In this document: one piece after another, positions 44,143 to 52,542 of the stretch | Layout: each line of letters begins with the position of its first letter | Position numbering within the stretch: position 1 is the first letter of the stretch | Assembly (NCBI GenBank): GCA_029974595.1 | Contig: JARKRC010000069.1 | Span: 1-64,000 of the forward strand | DNA: 64,000 bases | Source of the DNA: Ereboglobus sp. | Lineage (GTDB): Bacteria > Verrucomicrobiota > Verrucomicrobiia > Opitutales > Opitutaceae | Reading direction: 5' to 3' | Notes under the pieces: model-generated | Seen by the model: the letters and a program-made list of their open reading frames with translations, nothing else | Told to the model about the DNA's origin: nothing | Database searches by the model: none | Program-made: the position numbers and the translations under genes

Positions 44143-45053
44143 TTCGGGGCGATCAGGCGCGCGTCGCGGGAGACGCGCGGCACGATGATATTGAAATTAT
44201 TCCTCACGCTCAGATTCGCGCGTCCGCCGTCGGGCGTACCGGTGATGGCAAAATAGGCGACCGTCTCCGCGCGCGGAGGAATCAGCCCTGACGCGTCCGC
44301 GATGGATGCCGGGTAAAGACGGCTGCCAATGCGCACGGCGAGACTTTGCGGCTGGTAGGCGATTTCCGAGTCGCCGGTGTTTTCGAGTTTTATTTTGAAA
44401 ACGAGCGTGTCCTCGGGATCAAAGCGATACACCTCCTCGACGGTCGCGGAAAAATCCCTGTATTGTGTTTTGTTTTCCGGCGCAGACGGCGCGCGGTGCT
44501 CGATTTGCTGCACGGCCTCGGGATACTGCTGGTTGACGAGGCGGAAACTTTTTGCGCGGTCGAGCAGCGCGAGGAGCATTTCGGGAGAGGCGCGCCTGGC
44601 GAGCGCCGCGCTTTTCCCGGTGATGCGATCCTCATAAAACGTGACCGAGCCATAGGGATTCGCGGCGACGGCAAAGCGGATGATGTAGGTGCGGTTCTGC
44701 AAAATGACGTTGAGTGTCGCGCGGGCGTCGGGTGTCAGCGCGCGCACGCTGAAATAATACCGACCGGCGACATGCGAGAGGAGCACCGGCGCGGGCGTTT
44801 CGGTGTTTGTGGTGAGTCCGGCCCCTTCGAGCGCGGAGGGCGCGCTCGGAAACATGAGTGTCGTCGGTGCGTCCGCGCTGATGGGGATTTGATAGACGAT
44901 GCGCTCATCGAGCGGCAGTTGCTTGACGACGGGCGCACTGTTCGCGGAAAGGATCGGATTCACCACAAAGGCACAAAGGACACAAAGAGAATACATGATT
45001 ATTATATAACTCCTTTGTGATCTTTGTGCCTTTGTGGTGAATAATGTATTCAT
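44139..45053 (-). CDS. trbG: TrbG/VirB9-like T4SS protein with hairpin-encoded signal peptide
   Basis: A periplasmic beta-rich protein of the VirB9/TrbG position. The first ATG overlaps the stop of the VirB8-like gene (ATGA), so I start there rather than at the track's ATG 8 codons earlier. Residues ~4-32 (LFTTKAQRSQRSYIIIMYSL then CVLCAFVVN) are encoded entirely by the hairpin element at 44958-45042. They form a signal peptide with basic n-region and hydrophobic core, cut near ILSANSA. The rest has VirB9-like strands (RIVYQIPISADAPTTLMFPS, RYYFSVRALTPDARATLNVI) and a C-terminal domain. Similarity to VirB9 is weaker than that of the neighbours and rests partly on gene order. Confidence 0.75.
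   Translation of the reverse strand: MNTLFTTKAQRSQRSYIIIMYSLCVLCAFVVNPILSANSAPVVKQLPLDERIVYQIPISADAPTTLMFPSAPSALEGAGLTTNTETPAPVLLSHVAGRYYFSVRALTPDARATLNVILQNRTYIIRFAVAANPYGSVTFYEDRITGKSAALARRASPEMLLALLDRAKSFRLVNQQYPEAVQQIEHRAPSAPENKTQYRDFSATVEEVYRFDPEDTLVFKIKLENTGDSEIAYQPQSLAVRIGSRLYPASIADASGLIPPRAETVAYFAITGTPDGGRANLSVRNNFNIIVPRVSRDARLIAPK
44958..45042. repeat. Hairpin (MITE-like) element in trbG
   Basis: An 85-base element with 30-base inverted arms: attcaccacaaaggcacaaa to ...gacacaaag on the left, and ctttgtgatctttgtgcctt to ...tggtgaat on the right. They differ at 2 positions. The loop (agaatacatgattattatataactc) is AT-rich. It belongs to the caaaggcacaaag-type hairpins I recall from many bacteria (peptide TTKAQRSQR / CVLCAFVVN). 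It starts just after the trbG start codon and keeps the frame. Confidence 0.88.
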
Positions 45054-45727
45054 AAAATCGAGAGTTCGTAATTCCATACGGCGAGTGGATAGCGTTTGTT
45101 GGCGATCATATCCGGGTTGCGGACGAGCGTGAGAATGAGCGTGAAACGCGGGGACTCGGTGAAGGCCTGCCGCTCAAATACGCCGGTGCGCACAAGCTGG
45201 CCCTCGACCTTGGCGATGACCTGATCCTCGCGCGTGCGCAAAACATCCACTTTGAAAATTTCCGGTTTTTGATGGATTTGCTTTACCTCGAACTCCTCGC
45301 GGTTTTTCAGCACATCGTCCTGCGTGCGGGCGCAGGCGTCGGTGAGGTAGAGGCGTTGCAGCAGGTCGGGAAAATCGAAGTTTTTTGGATTGCGCTGAAG
45401 AAATGCCAGCGTCGCCCAAATCGTCAGGGTTTCATGCAACGTCTTCGCCTCCTCGAAACCGAGCAGCGGAGAAATGGAAAACGTGCCCGCGCCGTCGAGA
45501 ATGACCACACGCTCGCGCGTGCGGTAGGCTTCTATTATTATGAACGGCTGGATGACCGCGAGCACGACCGCGCCGATGGCGACAAGCGCCCATGCGCGCG
45601 CCGCGAAGGCGTAATCGGCAAACAGGCGCGCAGGATTCCACGAACGACGCGGCTTTGCAGACGGCGGCAGCGGCTTCGCCGTATCGACGGACGTGGTTCG
45701 CAGTGGAGATGGTTCGTCAGCGTTCAT
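45050..45727 (-). CDS. trbF: TrbF/VirB8-family T4SS protein
   Basis: A short cytoplasmic N-terminus, one transmembrane helix (WALVAIGAVVLAVIQPFIII) and a periplasmic VirB8-like domain (VDVLRTREDQVIAKVEGQLV). VirB8 proteins nucleate assembly of the channel at the inner membrane. It begins 3 bases after the TrbL/VirB6-like gene and overlaps trbG. Confidence 0.82.
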   Translation of the reverse strand: MNADEPSPLRTTSVDTAKPLPPSAKPRRSWNPARLFADYAFAARAWALVAIGAVVLAVIQPFIIIEAYRTRERVVILDGAGTFSISPLLGFEEAKTLHETLTIWATLAFLQRNPKNFDFPDLLQRLYLTDACARTQDDVLKNREEFEVKQIHQKPEIFKVDVLRTREDQVIAKVEGQLVRTGVFERQAFTESPRFTLILTLVRNPDMIANKRYPLAVWNYELSIL

Positions 45728-45730
45728 AAA

Positions 45731-46648
45731 TCAGAGTCCCGGTGTGTGGCGCGCGGACGGCGGCGGAGCGGATGCGGGAGTCATCATCGCAGGGGCGGCG
45801 AGCATGCGCGTGGCGGCCGTCGCGCGGCTGGCGAACTCCGACGCGCCGCGACCGATTGCAACCGGCGATGCCGATTGTCCGGTGAACGCATAACCGTGCG
45901 CAAAGAGCATCTGGCAGACGACCGGCGTCGTGAGCGTTCCGATGAGCAGCGTCAGCGCTGCAATGATGCCGCCCATGTTGACGAGTGTCGGCGCATAGAC
46001 CGCAGCGCCCAGTTCGCCGGGGCCTGGCGCTGCGACCTGCACAAAGTCGCGCCAGATTGCGATGGTGAGAAGATTGGTGATCGCGAATCCGACCGGCCAC
46101 GCGAGCACGGCAAGAACTTGCTGAAAAAAGCGCACGGCCATGCCCTGCAATGCCGGAACCATGAAACAGCCGAGCGCAAACGGCGTGAGCAGATAAAGAA
46201 TCCAGCGCAGCACGTATTGCAGGAGCAGCATCGGCGCGGTGATGAGTGTGCTGATTTGAATAAACACCCACGACACGCCATCGACGACCGCATTATAAAA
46301 TGACTCGGCGAGTTTTCTCCACGACCACTCGCGGCCCTCGGCGTTCGGATTCGCGGCCTCGCGAATGGTGTCGGCGGCGCGCGTGGGGTTGTCCGAATAC
46401 TCCGGGTTGATGTAATCGGCGGCGCCGGTCAGCGTGTTTTCGACAAGCGGAAACCACCAGCCCATCGAGGCGATGAGCGCGGTGATCGTGATGGCGCGGG
46501 CGACGGGCCGGATGAAATCCGTGCTGTGATACTGCGGCCGGTTCACCTGCACGACGAGTCCGGCCACCATCATCGCAAACACAACAAACCGGAACGCCGT
46601 GATGAGCGTCTGGATTTTGTTTTCGAGGAGTGGGAGTATGAAGTTCAT
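45731..46648 (-). CDS. trbL: TrbL/VirB6-family polytopic inner-membrane T4SS protein
   Basis: Several transmembrane helices (TAFRFVVFAMMVAGLVVQV, ITITALIASMGWWFPLVEN, ILYLLTPFALGCFMVPALQG, AVLAWPVGFAITNLLTIAIW) and periplasmic loops, typical of TrbL/VirB6. These form part of the inner-membrane channel. The C-terminus is Ala/Pro-rich. The track start lies 11 codons upstream inside the second hairpin; I chose MNFILPLLEN. Order and topology support the call more than strict motifs. Confidence 0.78.
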   Translation of the reverse strand: MNFILPLLENKIQTLITAFRFVVFAMMVAGLVVQVNRPQYHSTDFIRPVARAITITALIASMGWWFPLVENTLTGAADYINPEYSDNPTRAADTIREAANPNAEGREWSWRKLAESFYNAVVDGVSWVFIQISTLITAPMLLLQYVLRWILYLLTPFALGCFMVPALQGMAVRFFQQVLAVLAWPVGFAITNLLTIAIWRDFVQVAAPGPGELGAAVYAPTLVNMGGIIAALTLLIGTLTTPVVCQMLFAHGYAFTGQSASPVAIGRGASEFASRATAATRMLAAPAMMTPASAPPPSARHTPGL

Positions 46649-46655
46649 TTGTATT

Positions 46656-46755
46656 GAACAGCAAAGGCGCAAAGTTCGCAAAGATTCGGAAAGATATTAT
46701 GACTATTATAATTATTCCTTCTGTCTGATCTTTGCGAACTTTGCGCCTTTGCTGT
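46656..46755. repeat. Second hairpin element, between trbJ and trbL
   Basis: Perfect 28-base inverted arms, starting aacagcaaaggcgcaaagtt (46656-46683) and ending gcgcctttgctgtt (46728-46755). The 44-base loop is AT-rich (tattatgactattataatta). It is related in design, not identical in sequence, to the element at 44958-45042. It fills the gap between the trbJ stop and the trbL start, and a ribosome crossing it would meet a strong stem. Confidence 0.88.
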
Positions 46756-46763
46756 TTATTCAA

Positions 46764-47567
46764 TTAACGGCCCGCTTTGCGCGGATTGAACGACTGCATG
46801 AATACGGTCACGCGCTTGTTCGCCAGATGGTCGTCCTTTGCGCGAAGCTCGGCGGCGGCGAGTTGCTCGACCTCGCGGCGGTTTTCGTTCGCGAGCTTTT
46901 GCAGGATCACCTCGTCCACCTGGCGGCGGCGCGTCGATTCGAGCTGCGAAAGCTGGCCATTGAGGACGACGAGCTTGGCATTGAGTTTTTGCACCTGCGC
47001 ATCGGTTGTGGCGGAGCGCAGGTCGATAAGCGTCAGGGCGATTTCCTCCTGAAGCTCGCGTTCGCGGGAGCGCGTTTCATCGGTGACGGCGCGGGCGTTG
47101 TCCTGACGGGTATCGAGCACCGAATATCTCCGGTAAAGCTGCGCGTCGTGCCGCACAAGGCCGCCGTCGAGATCGGCAAGATCGACGGGGCGATAGGTGT
47201 TTTGATCGTCGCGGTTGAGCGCGCCAAGACTGTCCACGGTGCGCGTGATCGTGTCGCGCGCGTGTCCAAACTCGCGCGTCAAATCGCCTTCGCGCAGCAC
47301 GTCGAGCGCGAGGGAGCGTGCGGCCTTTGCCGGATCGCCCGCCCATGCGCGCAGGTCGTTCTGGATCGCGACGCTTTGCTTGAGTTGCGTGATCTGCGCT
47401 TTCAGTTGCGCGATGTTTTCGACCCACTTCGCGATGGTCGCGATATGCGAAATCTGGCTGTTCGCGAGATTGGCGACATCGACCACGGGAATGCCGGAGG
47501 CGACAAGCAGCGCCGTGCCCGCGATGCCGGCGGACAGAAATGAGAATATGCGTGTGATGGTTTTCAT
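46764..47567 (-). CDS. trbJ: TrbJ/VirB5-family T4SS protein
   Basis: A signal peptide is followed by GIPVVDVANLANSQI, the typical opening of TrbJ proteins, and then long coiled coils (WVENIAQLKAQITQLKQSVA, LVVLNGQLSQLESTRRRQVD). TrbJ/VirB5 proteins are minor pilus or surface components. The C-terminus VTVFMQSFNPRKAGR is basic. It lies 4 bases after the small lipoprotein gene. Confidence 0.85.
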   Translation of the reverse strand: MKTITRIFSFLSAGIAGTALLVASGIPVVDVANLANSQISHIATIAKWVENIAQLKAQITQLKQSVAIQNDLRAWAGDPAKAARSLALDVLREGDLTREFGHARDTITRTVDSLGALNRDDQNTYRPVDLADLDGGLVRHDAQLYRRYSVLDTRQDNARAVTDETRSRERELQEEIALTLIDLRSATTDAQVQKLNAKLVVLNGQLSQLESTRRRQVDEVILQKLANENRREVEQLAAAELRAKDDHLANKRVTVFMQSFNPRKAGR

Positions 47568-47571
47568 GGAG

Positions 47572-47982
47572 TCATTCGGTGCGGATGGTTGCGGTTGAGG
47601 GACGGATCACGACGCCGTCGGCGGTGACGGTTTCGGGAAGCTGGACGGTGACGTAGCGCGGCTCGGACGCGGACACGCCGTCGCTGCGCTGATGGTTTTG
47701 GATGATCCAGTATTGCTGCTTCACGGACTGGTTAATGGCGTGGTCGAAGCCTCGCTTCTCCGCGTCGGCAATCGCAGCGTCGATTTCATTAAGGGCAATT
47801 TTTGAGGCGATGTAACCGGCGCCCGCGCCGATTGCCGCGCCGCCGATTTTTTTGCCGCTTGCTTCGTAGCCAATGTAGCCACCGGCGCCGGTGAGCACGA
47901 CATCGGTCGCCGGCTGGCGCATCGTGCCGCAACCTGAAAGCATCAAACATGCGATGATAATAAACGAAGGGATTGTTTTCAT
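47572..47982 (-). CDS. Small lipoprotein with glycine-zipper (T4SS, TrbK-like position)
   Basis: A lipoprotein signal (CLMLSGCGTM; Cys after SG) and a glycine-zipper stretch (TGAGGYIGYEASGKKIGGAA followed by IGAGAGYIAS), which could insert in the membrane. Ti-type trb operons have a small lipoprotein (TrbK, entry exclusion) next to trbJ. This gene precedes trbJ instead of following it. Entry exclusion or core assembly is possible, but neither is shown. Confidence 0.65.
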   Translation of the reverse strand: MKTIPSFIIIACLMLSGCGTMRQPATDVVLTGAGGYIGYEASGKKIGGAAIGAGAGYIASKIALNEIDAAIADAEKRGFDHAINQSVKQQYWIIQNHQRSDGVSASEPRYVTVQLPETVTADGVVIRPSTATIRTE

Positions 47983-48001
47983 AATTTCTAATTCCTACTT
48001 T

Positions 48002-50608
48002 CTACTTTCTACTTTTTCCCGGTTGTATGTTGCGCACGGTGCCGCATAGCGGCGGATCGGTGACGGGCGTGAAAAAGCAAATGGAAGAAAACTTCTGTCC
48101 ATCGGGCTGCTGTTCGGGCATGGGGTAATTCTGGATCGCCGAGCACACGCTCTCGGGAAGGCCGATGTCGTGCGCGATGTCGTCGATGTCCGTGCGGTCG
48201 AACTGCCGCATGAGGAAGAATTGCTTCGAGTTGCCGATGACGACGGGCCGGATGCGCGAGGATTTGAAGCGGCTGTATTGCTGGACAATCGAAGCCGTCC
48301 AGCACGAAAACTTGCGCAGTTGCGCGTAGGCTTCGGCGACGACTTTCTCGCCGCCGGGAACGTCGAGAAAGCGTGCCAGCTCCTCGTAGAGGATGCGTTT
48401 TCGCAGATGGCGCGGCAGCGAAATAATATGCTGGCGCGAGAATCCGCTGATAAGCAGGCCGGCGGCGGTTTTGAGTTCGATGGATTGCTCGGGGATGTAT
48501 CCGAGTTCAAAATGCGCGATCTGCCCTGTGAGAGAAATATTCGTGATGCCGTCGAAGAGCCGCCCGTATTGTCCATGCGCGCACCACGAGGCGAGAAGCG
48601 TCGCGAGGTGATCGACGGTTTCCTTTTTGTGCTCGGGAAAGCGGGAAAATTGCATCAGCTCCACGAGGCTCGCGTGCTGGGGATAATCGGCGGGCTCGTA
48701 GAAGGCATGCGCCATCGCCATGACGGCGCGCTCGGTTTGCGAGTCTTGCAGAAACGCTGTGATGTCCGCCTCTGGAATCGCGGCTATGAATTGCTGCGCC
48801 TCGTCATCGTTTGCCGCGATGCGGTCGCGCAGATCGGCGTAGGATTCGAGATCCGTCGCGCCTTGCTGCATTTTTATATACTTCCAACGATGCGCGGCGC
48901 AGGCCATGCGCTGGATTTGCGGGAGCAAATCGCGATGCCGTTTCGACCAGTCCTCGAATGCGTCCTGATAAAGCTGGTTGATATACTGGCCCAGCATCGC
49001 CTGGCGGATTTGCTGTGTTTCCTCGTCGGAGGCCTCGCCGATCATGCGCGACACGAGCGCGACGGCGGTGGCAATTTGCAGTTGGTTGAGCGGCAGTTTT
49101 CTCGTGTCGAGATAGTTGATGGTCAGGTCGCCGTCGGGATGGAGAATGATCGGACGCTCGCCCATCGCCTCCGTGAATTTTCCATAGGACAATCCCTCCT
49201 CGATGATGACGGTATAGTGGTAGTAGGCGGCGGTCTGTTCGAGCAGATCGCACATGTGCACGGATTTTCCCGCGCCGGTCGCGCCGAGGAGCACGGCGTG
49301 CTGGGGCGTGGGCGGATTGCCAATAAACGTGCGCAGGCCGACGAGATTGCCTTGCTGCGCGCCGTCGTAGATTGCCTCGGCTCCGTCGAGCAATCCGGTG
49401 AACGTTGCCGAGAACGGCAGCAGGTCGGCAAGGTAGGTGTCCTCGGCGTAGAGATTGCGGTGGCGATACGGCGAATGCGTCCATCCCGGCCATGAAGCGA
49501 AGAAGAGTTTTTTGGCGGTCGAGGGCAGCGCGCACTCATTGTATTGCGCGCCGTTGAGATTGTTGATGGCGTTGCGAACGGCGGCGCATTTTGTGGAGAG
49601 GCCCGATTCGGTGTCATCCCATACGCGAATCATGTAGCAGACGGAAAACGGGCGGATGAAACCGGATGAGAGTGATTCGACTTTGCGCTCCTTTTTGTTG
49701 ATGGCGACGACGAGCGAATGGCGTTCGCTGTCGCGGTATTCGCCGCGCAGCCGTTCGATGGCGCGCTCCTCCTTTTCGACTTCGCCTTTTGTCGGCAGCG
49801 GTTCGAGGTTGACCGTGACTTGATAGTCGAGAAACGGCAGCGTGGTGAGTCGCAAAATGATGCCCGGATAGGTGCGGCTCGGCCAGCGTTTGAACGTGAA
49901 GACCGCGTGGTAGCGCCCGTCGAGATAAAAACCGGTGCCGGTATTCACGCCGTCGGAGCACCAGCAGTTTTCATGGATGGTTTGCTGCGGGTTGAAGCGC
50001 TCGGCGAAGTCGATGTCAAAACCGTCGGCGAGCGACGGGCTCATAAATTTTGAGACATACGTGAAGTGCGCGAGATCATCCATTGGCGTGACCGTCGTGT
50101 CGCCGCCGAAAAGCGTGCGCAGGGAATGGGTGATTTCGTCGAAACGCGCGCGCAGTTGTGCGAGCACTTTCGAGTAACTGGCATCGAGTCCGCTGCGGCT
50201 GGCGGCGAGCGGCGCATAGCTCGCGAGCGAGGTTGATATGAACATCACCAGCTGCTCGCGGCGCAGTTCGCGCCGGTGCATTTTTTCCCAATAGCGTTCG
50301 AATCGTTCCGTCCGCACGCGGCGAACATGCGGATGCGTGCCGATGGCTTCGGTGGCGCGGTGATACCGGGTTAATTCCTGGCGGTAATCGCAGTTGCACG
50401 TCCACTGGAATTGCGCGCGCAGGCCGTCGCCGAGAAGTGAGAGCAGCGCGCGGATTTTGTCCTGATAGGCGTTGAGCTGCGCGGTTGTGCCGCCGCGCAG
50501 GTCGGGCGGATGCAGGATGTAGCCCTTGCCCGCCACGCCTTTTTCAAGCGTGCCGTAGAGGATCATGCCCTCTGCAAAGTAACCGTTCGGTGCGCTGCTA
50601 TTGAGCAT
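48002..50608 (-). CDS. trbE: TrbE/VirB4-family T4SS ATPase
   Basis: An 868-residue ATPase. The N-terminal VirB4 domain is followed by Walker A AVLLGATGAGKSVHMCDL near residue 445 and a Walker B-like hydrophobic run later (ILYEELARFLDVPGGEKV). VirB4 powers channel assembly and substrate passage and is the best marker of a real type IV system. Upstream, GGGAG sits 8 bases before the ATG. It overlaps the trbD-like gene by 11 bases. Confidence 0.93.
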   Translation of the reverse strand: MLNSSAPNGYFAEGMILYGTLEKGVAGKGYILHPPDLRGGTTAQLNAYQDKIRALLSLLGDGLRAQFQWTCNCDYRQELTRYHRATEAIGTHPHVRRVRTERFERYWEKMHRRELRREQLVMFISTSLASYAPLAASRSGLDASYSKVLAQLRARFDEITHSLRTLFGGDTTVTPMDDLAHFTYVSKFMSPSLADGFDIDFAERFNPQQTIHENCWCSDGVNTGTGFYLDGRYHAVFTFKRWPSRTYPGIILRLTTLPFLDYQVTVNLEPLPTKGEVEKEERAIERLRGEYRDSERHSLVVAINKKERKVESLSSGFIRPFSVCYMIRVWDDTESGLSTKCAAVRNAINNLNGAQYNECALPSTAKKLFFASWPGWTHSPYRHRNLYAEDTYLADLLPFSATFTGLLDGAEAIYDGAQQGNLVGLRTFIGNPPTPQHAVLLGATGAGKSVHMCDLLEQTAAYYHYTVIIEEGLSYGKFTEAMGERPIILHPDGDLTINYLDTRKLPLNQLQIATAVALVSRMIGEASDEETQQIRQAMLGQYINQLYQDAFEDWSKRHRDLLPQIQRMACAAHRWKYIKMQQGATDLESYADLRDRIAANDDEAQQFIAAIPEADITAFLQDSQTERAVMAMAHAFYEPADYPQHASLVELMQFSRFPEHKKETVDHLATLLASWCAHGQYGRLFDGITNISLTGQIAHFELGYIPEQSIELKTAAGLLISGFSRQHIISLPRHLRKRILYEELARFLDVPGGEKVVAEAYAQLRKFSCWTASIVQQYSRFKSSRIRPVVIGNSKQFFLMRQFDRTDIDDIAHDIGLPESVCSAIQNYPMPEQQPDGQKFSSICFFTPVTDPPLCGTVRNIQPGKSRK

Positions 50609-50945
50609 GATTTTTTCTCCCTTGTTTCATGCTGCGTTGTCCGGCAGGCGCATGGCTGAACCCTTCGCGATTCAGCAGATGGTCAAAAAAGTCCTCCGCA
50701 TAGCCGTCCGGCTTGTTGCGGCGGAACAGCATCACCCATGCCGTGGGAATCGCGAAGATCGGCATCGCGCACGCGCAGGCCGCCAGCAAGCTCGTGTGAA
50801 ACATGCCGAAGAGGAGCAGGAACACGCCAATCGCCCCGACGATCCCTCCAATGATAAAGAGAAAATCGTTTCCCTCAAACCCCAGCGCGCGCCCCTTGCT
50901 GTCGTTGGCGCTGTTGGTGTCGGTGATGCGCAGTTCGCCGCTCAT
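50598..50945 (-). CDS. trbD: TrbD/VirB3-family T4SS protein
   Basis: A 115-residue protein with two close transmembrane helices (FLFIIGGIVGAIGVFLLLFG, LLAACACAMPIFAIPTAWVM) and a basic C-terminus, as in VirB3/TrbD, which works with VirB4 at the inner membrane. It overlaps trbE by 11 bases. Confidence 0.8.
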   Translation of the reverse strand: MSGELRITDTNSANDSKGRALGFEGNDFLFIIGGIVGAIGVFLLLFGMFHTSLLAACACAMPIFAIPTAWVMLFRRNKPDGYAEDFFDHLLNREGFSHAPAGQRSMKQGRKNHAQ

Positions 50946-50987
50946 GGCCGTCCAATTAGTAATTCGTCATTTGTAATTGGTAATTTT

Positions 50988-51329
50988 CTAAAACTGCGGT
51001 GTCAGCGCGCCGTCGCTCATGCCGAAGATGTAGAACATCGCCGCCATTATGGATGCGGCGCCGGCAATGATGATGCCCGAGACAATGCCCATTTTCCCGT
51101 CGGCATCGCCTTTCTTGAGGCGGTCGGCCCCGCCCCAGATGTTTATGACGCCCCAGATGAACCCGATCATGAACAGCAGGCCGAGGCCGTATTGGAAGCC
51201 GGTCTTCACCTGCGAGGGAACTTGCGCGACGACTGATGGAACTGCTGACGCAGCGGACATTCGAGCGCACGTGAGCATCATGCCGGCAAATACAATGGCG
51301 ATTCGGAGCAAAGAGAGGATACTTTTCAT
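50988..51329 (-). CDS. trbC: TrbC/VirB2-family pilin-like protein
   Basis: A long signal peptide (MKSILSLLRIAIVFAGMMLT, cut near MSAASA) and two hydrophobic helices (FQYGLGLLFMIGFIWGVINI, GIVSGIIIAGAASIMAAMFY) separated by a short charged loop (RLKKGDADGK). This is the fold of TrbC/VirB2 major pilins. I start at MKSILSLL, ten codons inside the track ORF, because it begins the signal peptide. It is the first trb gene; trbB, expected upstream in Ti-type operons, is missing. Confidence 0.82.
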   Translation of the reverse strand: MKSILSLLRIAIVFAGMMLTCARMSAASAVPSVVAQVPSQVKTGFQYGLGLLFMIGFIWGVINIWGGADRLKKGDADGKMGIVSGIIIAGAASIMAAMFYIFGMSDGALTPQF

Positions 51330-51403
51330 GACGGAGATTGTGATCCCTCCGCGCTCCACGCCGCGTGGAGTTATCCGAAAGAATCATGCCCCATCATGCC
51401 CGA

Positions 51404-52318
51404 TCATCCCTCATCTGCATTGGAAGATTCTGCGCCGGTTGGTAAAATGCCGTGGTAATTTTTCAAATCATCCCGACAAAATTGCTTTATCGCATGGTAA
51501 AGATGGCTCTCGTCATAGAACCCTGATTCCGCCGCAATTTGCGCGTTTGTCATAGTGCCCATGTTTTTCAGGCGCCGAACATAAGCAAGACGAAGCGCTA
51601 TAATATAACGATGAGGAGAAAATCCCGTTGATGTTTTGAACAAATGCGCGAAATGGTCTTTTTTAAGACCTGCAACTACGGCTAGATCATTAACGGATAT
51701 GCGTTCGCTAAGATTCTCTTCAATGTAAATTTCCACGTTTCTAAGCTGAAGAGGTGTCAACCCGCCGAATGTTGTAGCCTTGGAATTTTTATCAATTGCG
51801 AGAAGGTGAGACACCAAAGCCTGCGCATGTCCTTTGAGATCGTGCGGATGAGGCAAATCCGCCATATAGCAGTATGAGCGCAACACTTGTATGATGCTCC
51901 AAACAAATGGATCCAGCCTGAGCGTTTTCCACCACTGCGCGACTCGGACAGACTTCCATAGATTGCCTAAAGTTATTCGTTTCGCTTCATCGTCGGAAAC
52001 GCCGAGGCTGATAAATACACCACGATTCCCAGTGCGAAATGCATGGATTGTCCCAGCTTCCACATAAATTATATTCTGTCCATTCAATAGCGCGTTTTTT
52101 CTCACACCCGAAGCCAAAATCCATGATATTTCGCACTCTGACTTCGGCTCCAACATTAATATGATTTGATGTTTATCATGAATATGATCCGTCCAAACAT
52201 GATTTTTTTTCGTAGTATAATGAAGACAAACATCGCCGTCCCCGATATACGATGGAATAGGAACCAATTTTGCGTCCGATTGTTTGTAAAAAATCTCGGG
52301 ATTTTCTATGCTCACCAT
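51404..52318 (-). CDS. AraC-family transcriptional regulator
   Basis: An N-terminal cupin-like sensor domain (WTDHIHDKHQIILMLEPKSE, IYVEAGTIHAFRTGNRG) is followed by an AraC/XylS double helix-turn-helix (ISVNDLAVVAGLKKDHFAHL, FKTSTGFSPHRYIIALRLAY, MTNAQIAAESGFYDESHLYH). The track ORF starts at TTG; I chose the ATG of MVSIENPEIF ten codons later. It lies beside the second glycan cluster and likely controls it, but it also borders the trb operon (75 bases from trbC). Confidence 0.88.
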   Translation of the reverse strand: MVSIENPEIFYKQSDAKLVPIPSYIGDGDVCLHYTTKKNHVWTDHIHDKHQIILMLEPKSECEISWILASGVRKNALLNGQNIIYVEAGTIHAFRTGNRGVFISLGVSDDEAKRITLGNLWKSVRVAQWWKTLRLDPFVWSIIQVLRSYCYMADLPHPHDLKGHAQALVSHLLAIDKNSKATTFGGLTPLQLRNVEIYIEENLSERISVNDLAVVAGLKKDHFAHLFKTSTGFSPHRYIIALRLAYVRRLKNMGTMTNAQIAAESGFYDESHLYHAIKQFCRDDLKNYHGILPTGAESSNADEG

Positions 52319-52542
52319 ATGATAACAACATAAGGATATAAATTGCAATTTGATTGCAAATATCTGGGATTTCAGGAAAAATCTGCTTTAAAAATAAAGT
52401 CATTTTCTGCTGCACGAATTCCACACGACAGACTTTATAACTGATGAAGATTTAAGCGAAATTCACATGGATATATATAAATACATATATATCGCCCTTG
52501 CGGGTCGATCCTTGATCCACCTCATTGCTGGAGCATTACAAA

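Noticed and set aside
48170-49495. 441-aa plus-strand ORF opposite trbE
   Set aside because: TrbE carries Walker A and VirB4 similarity; the plus frame is a shadow.
51360-51403. Possible element boundary with catgccc direct repeats before the AraC gene
   Set aside because: The short repeats (catgcccc / catgcccg) are too short and no matching copy was found at the other end.
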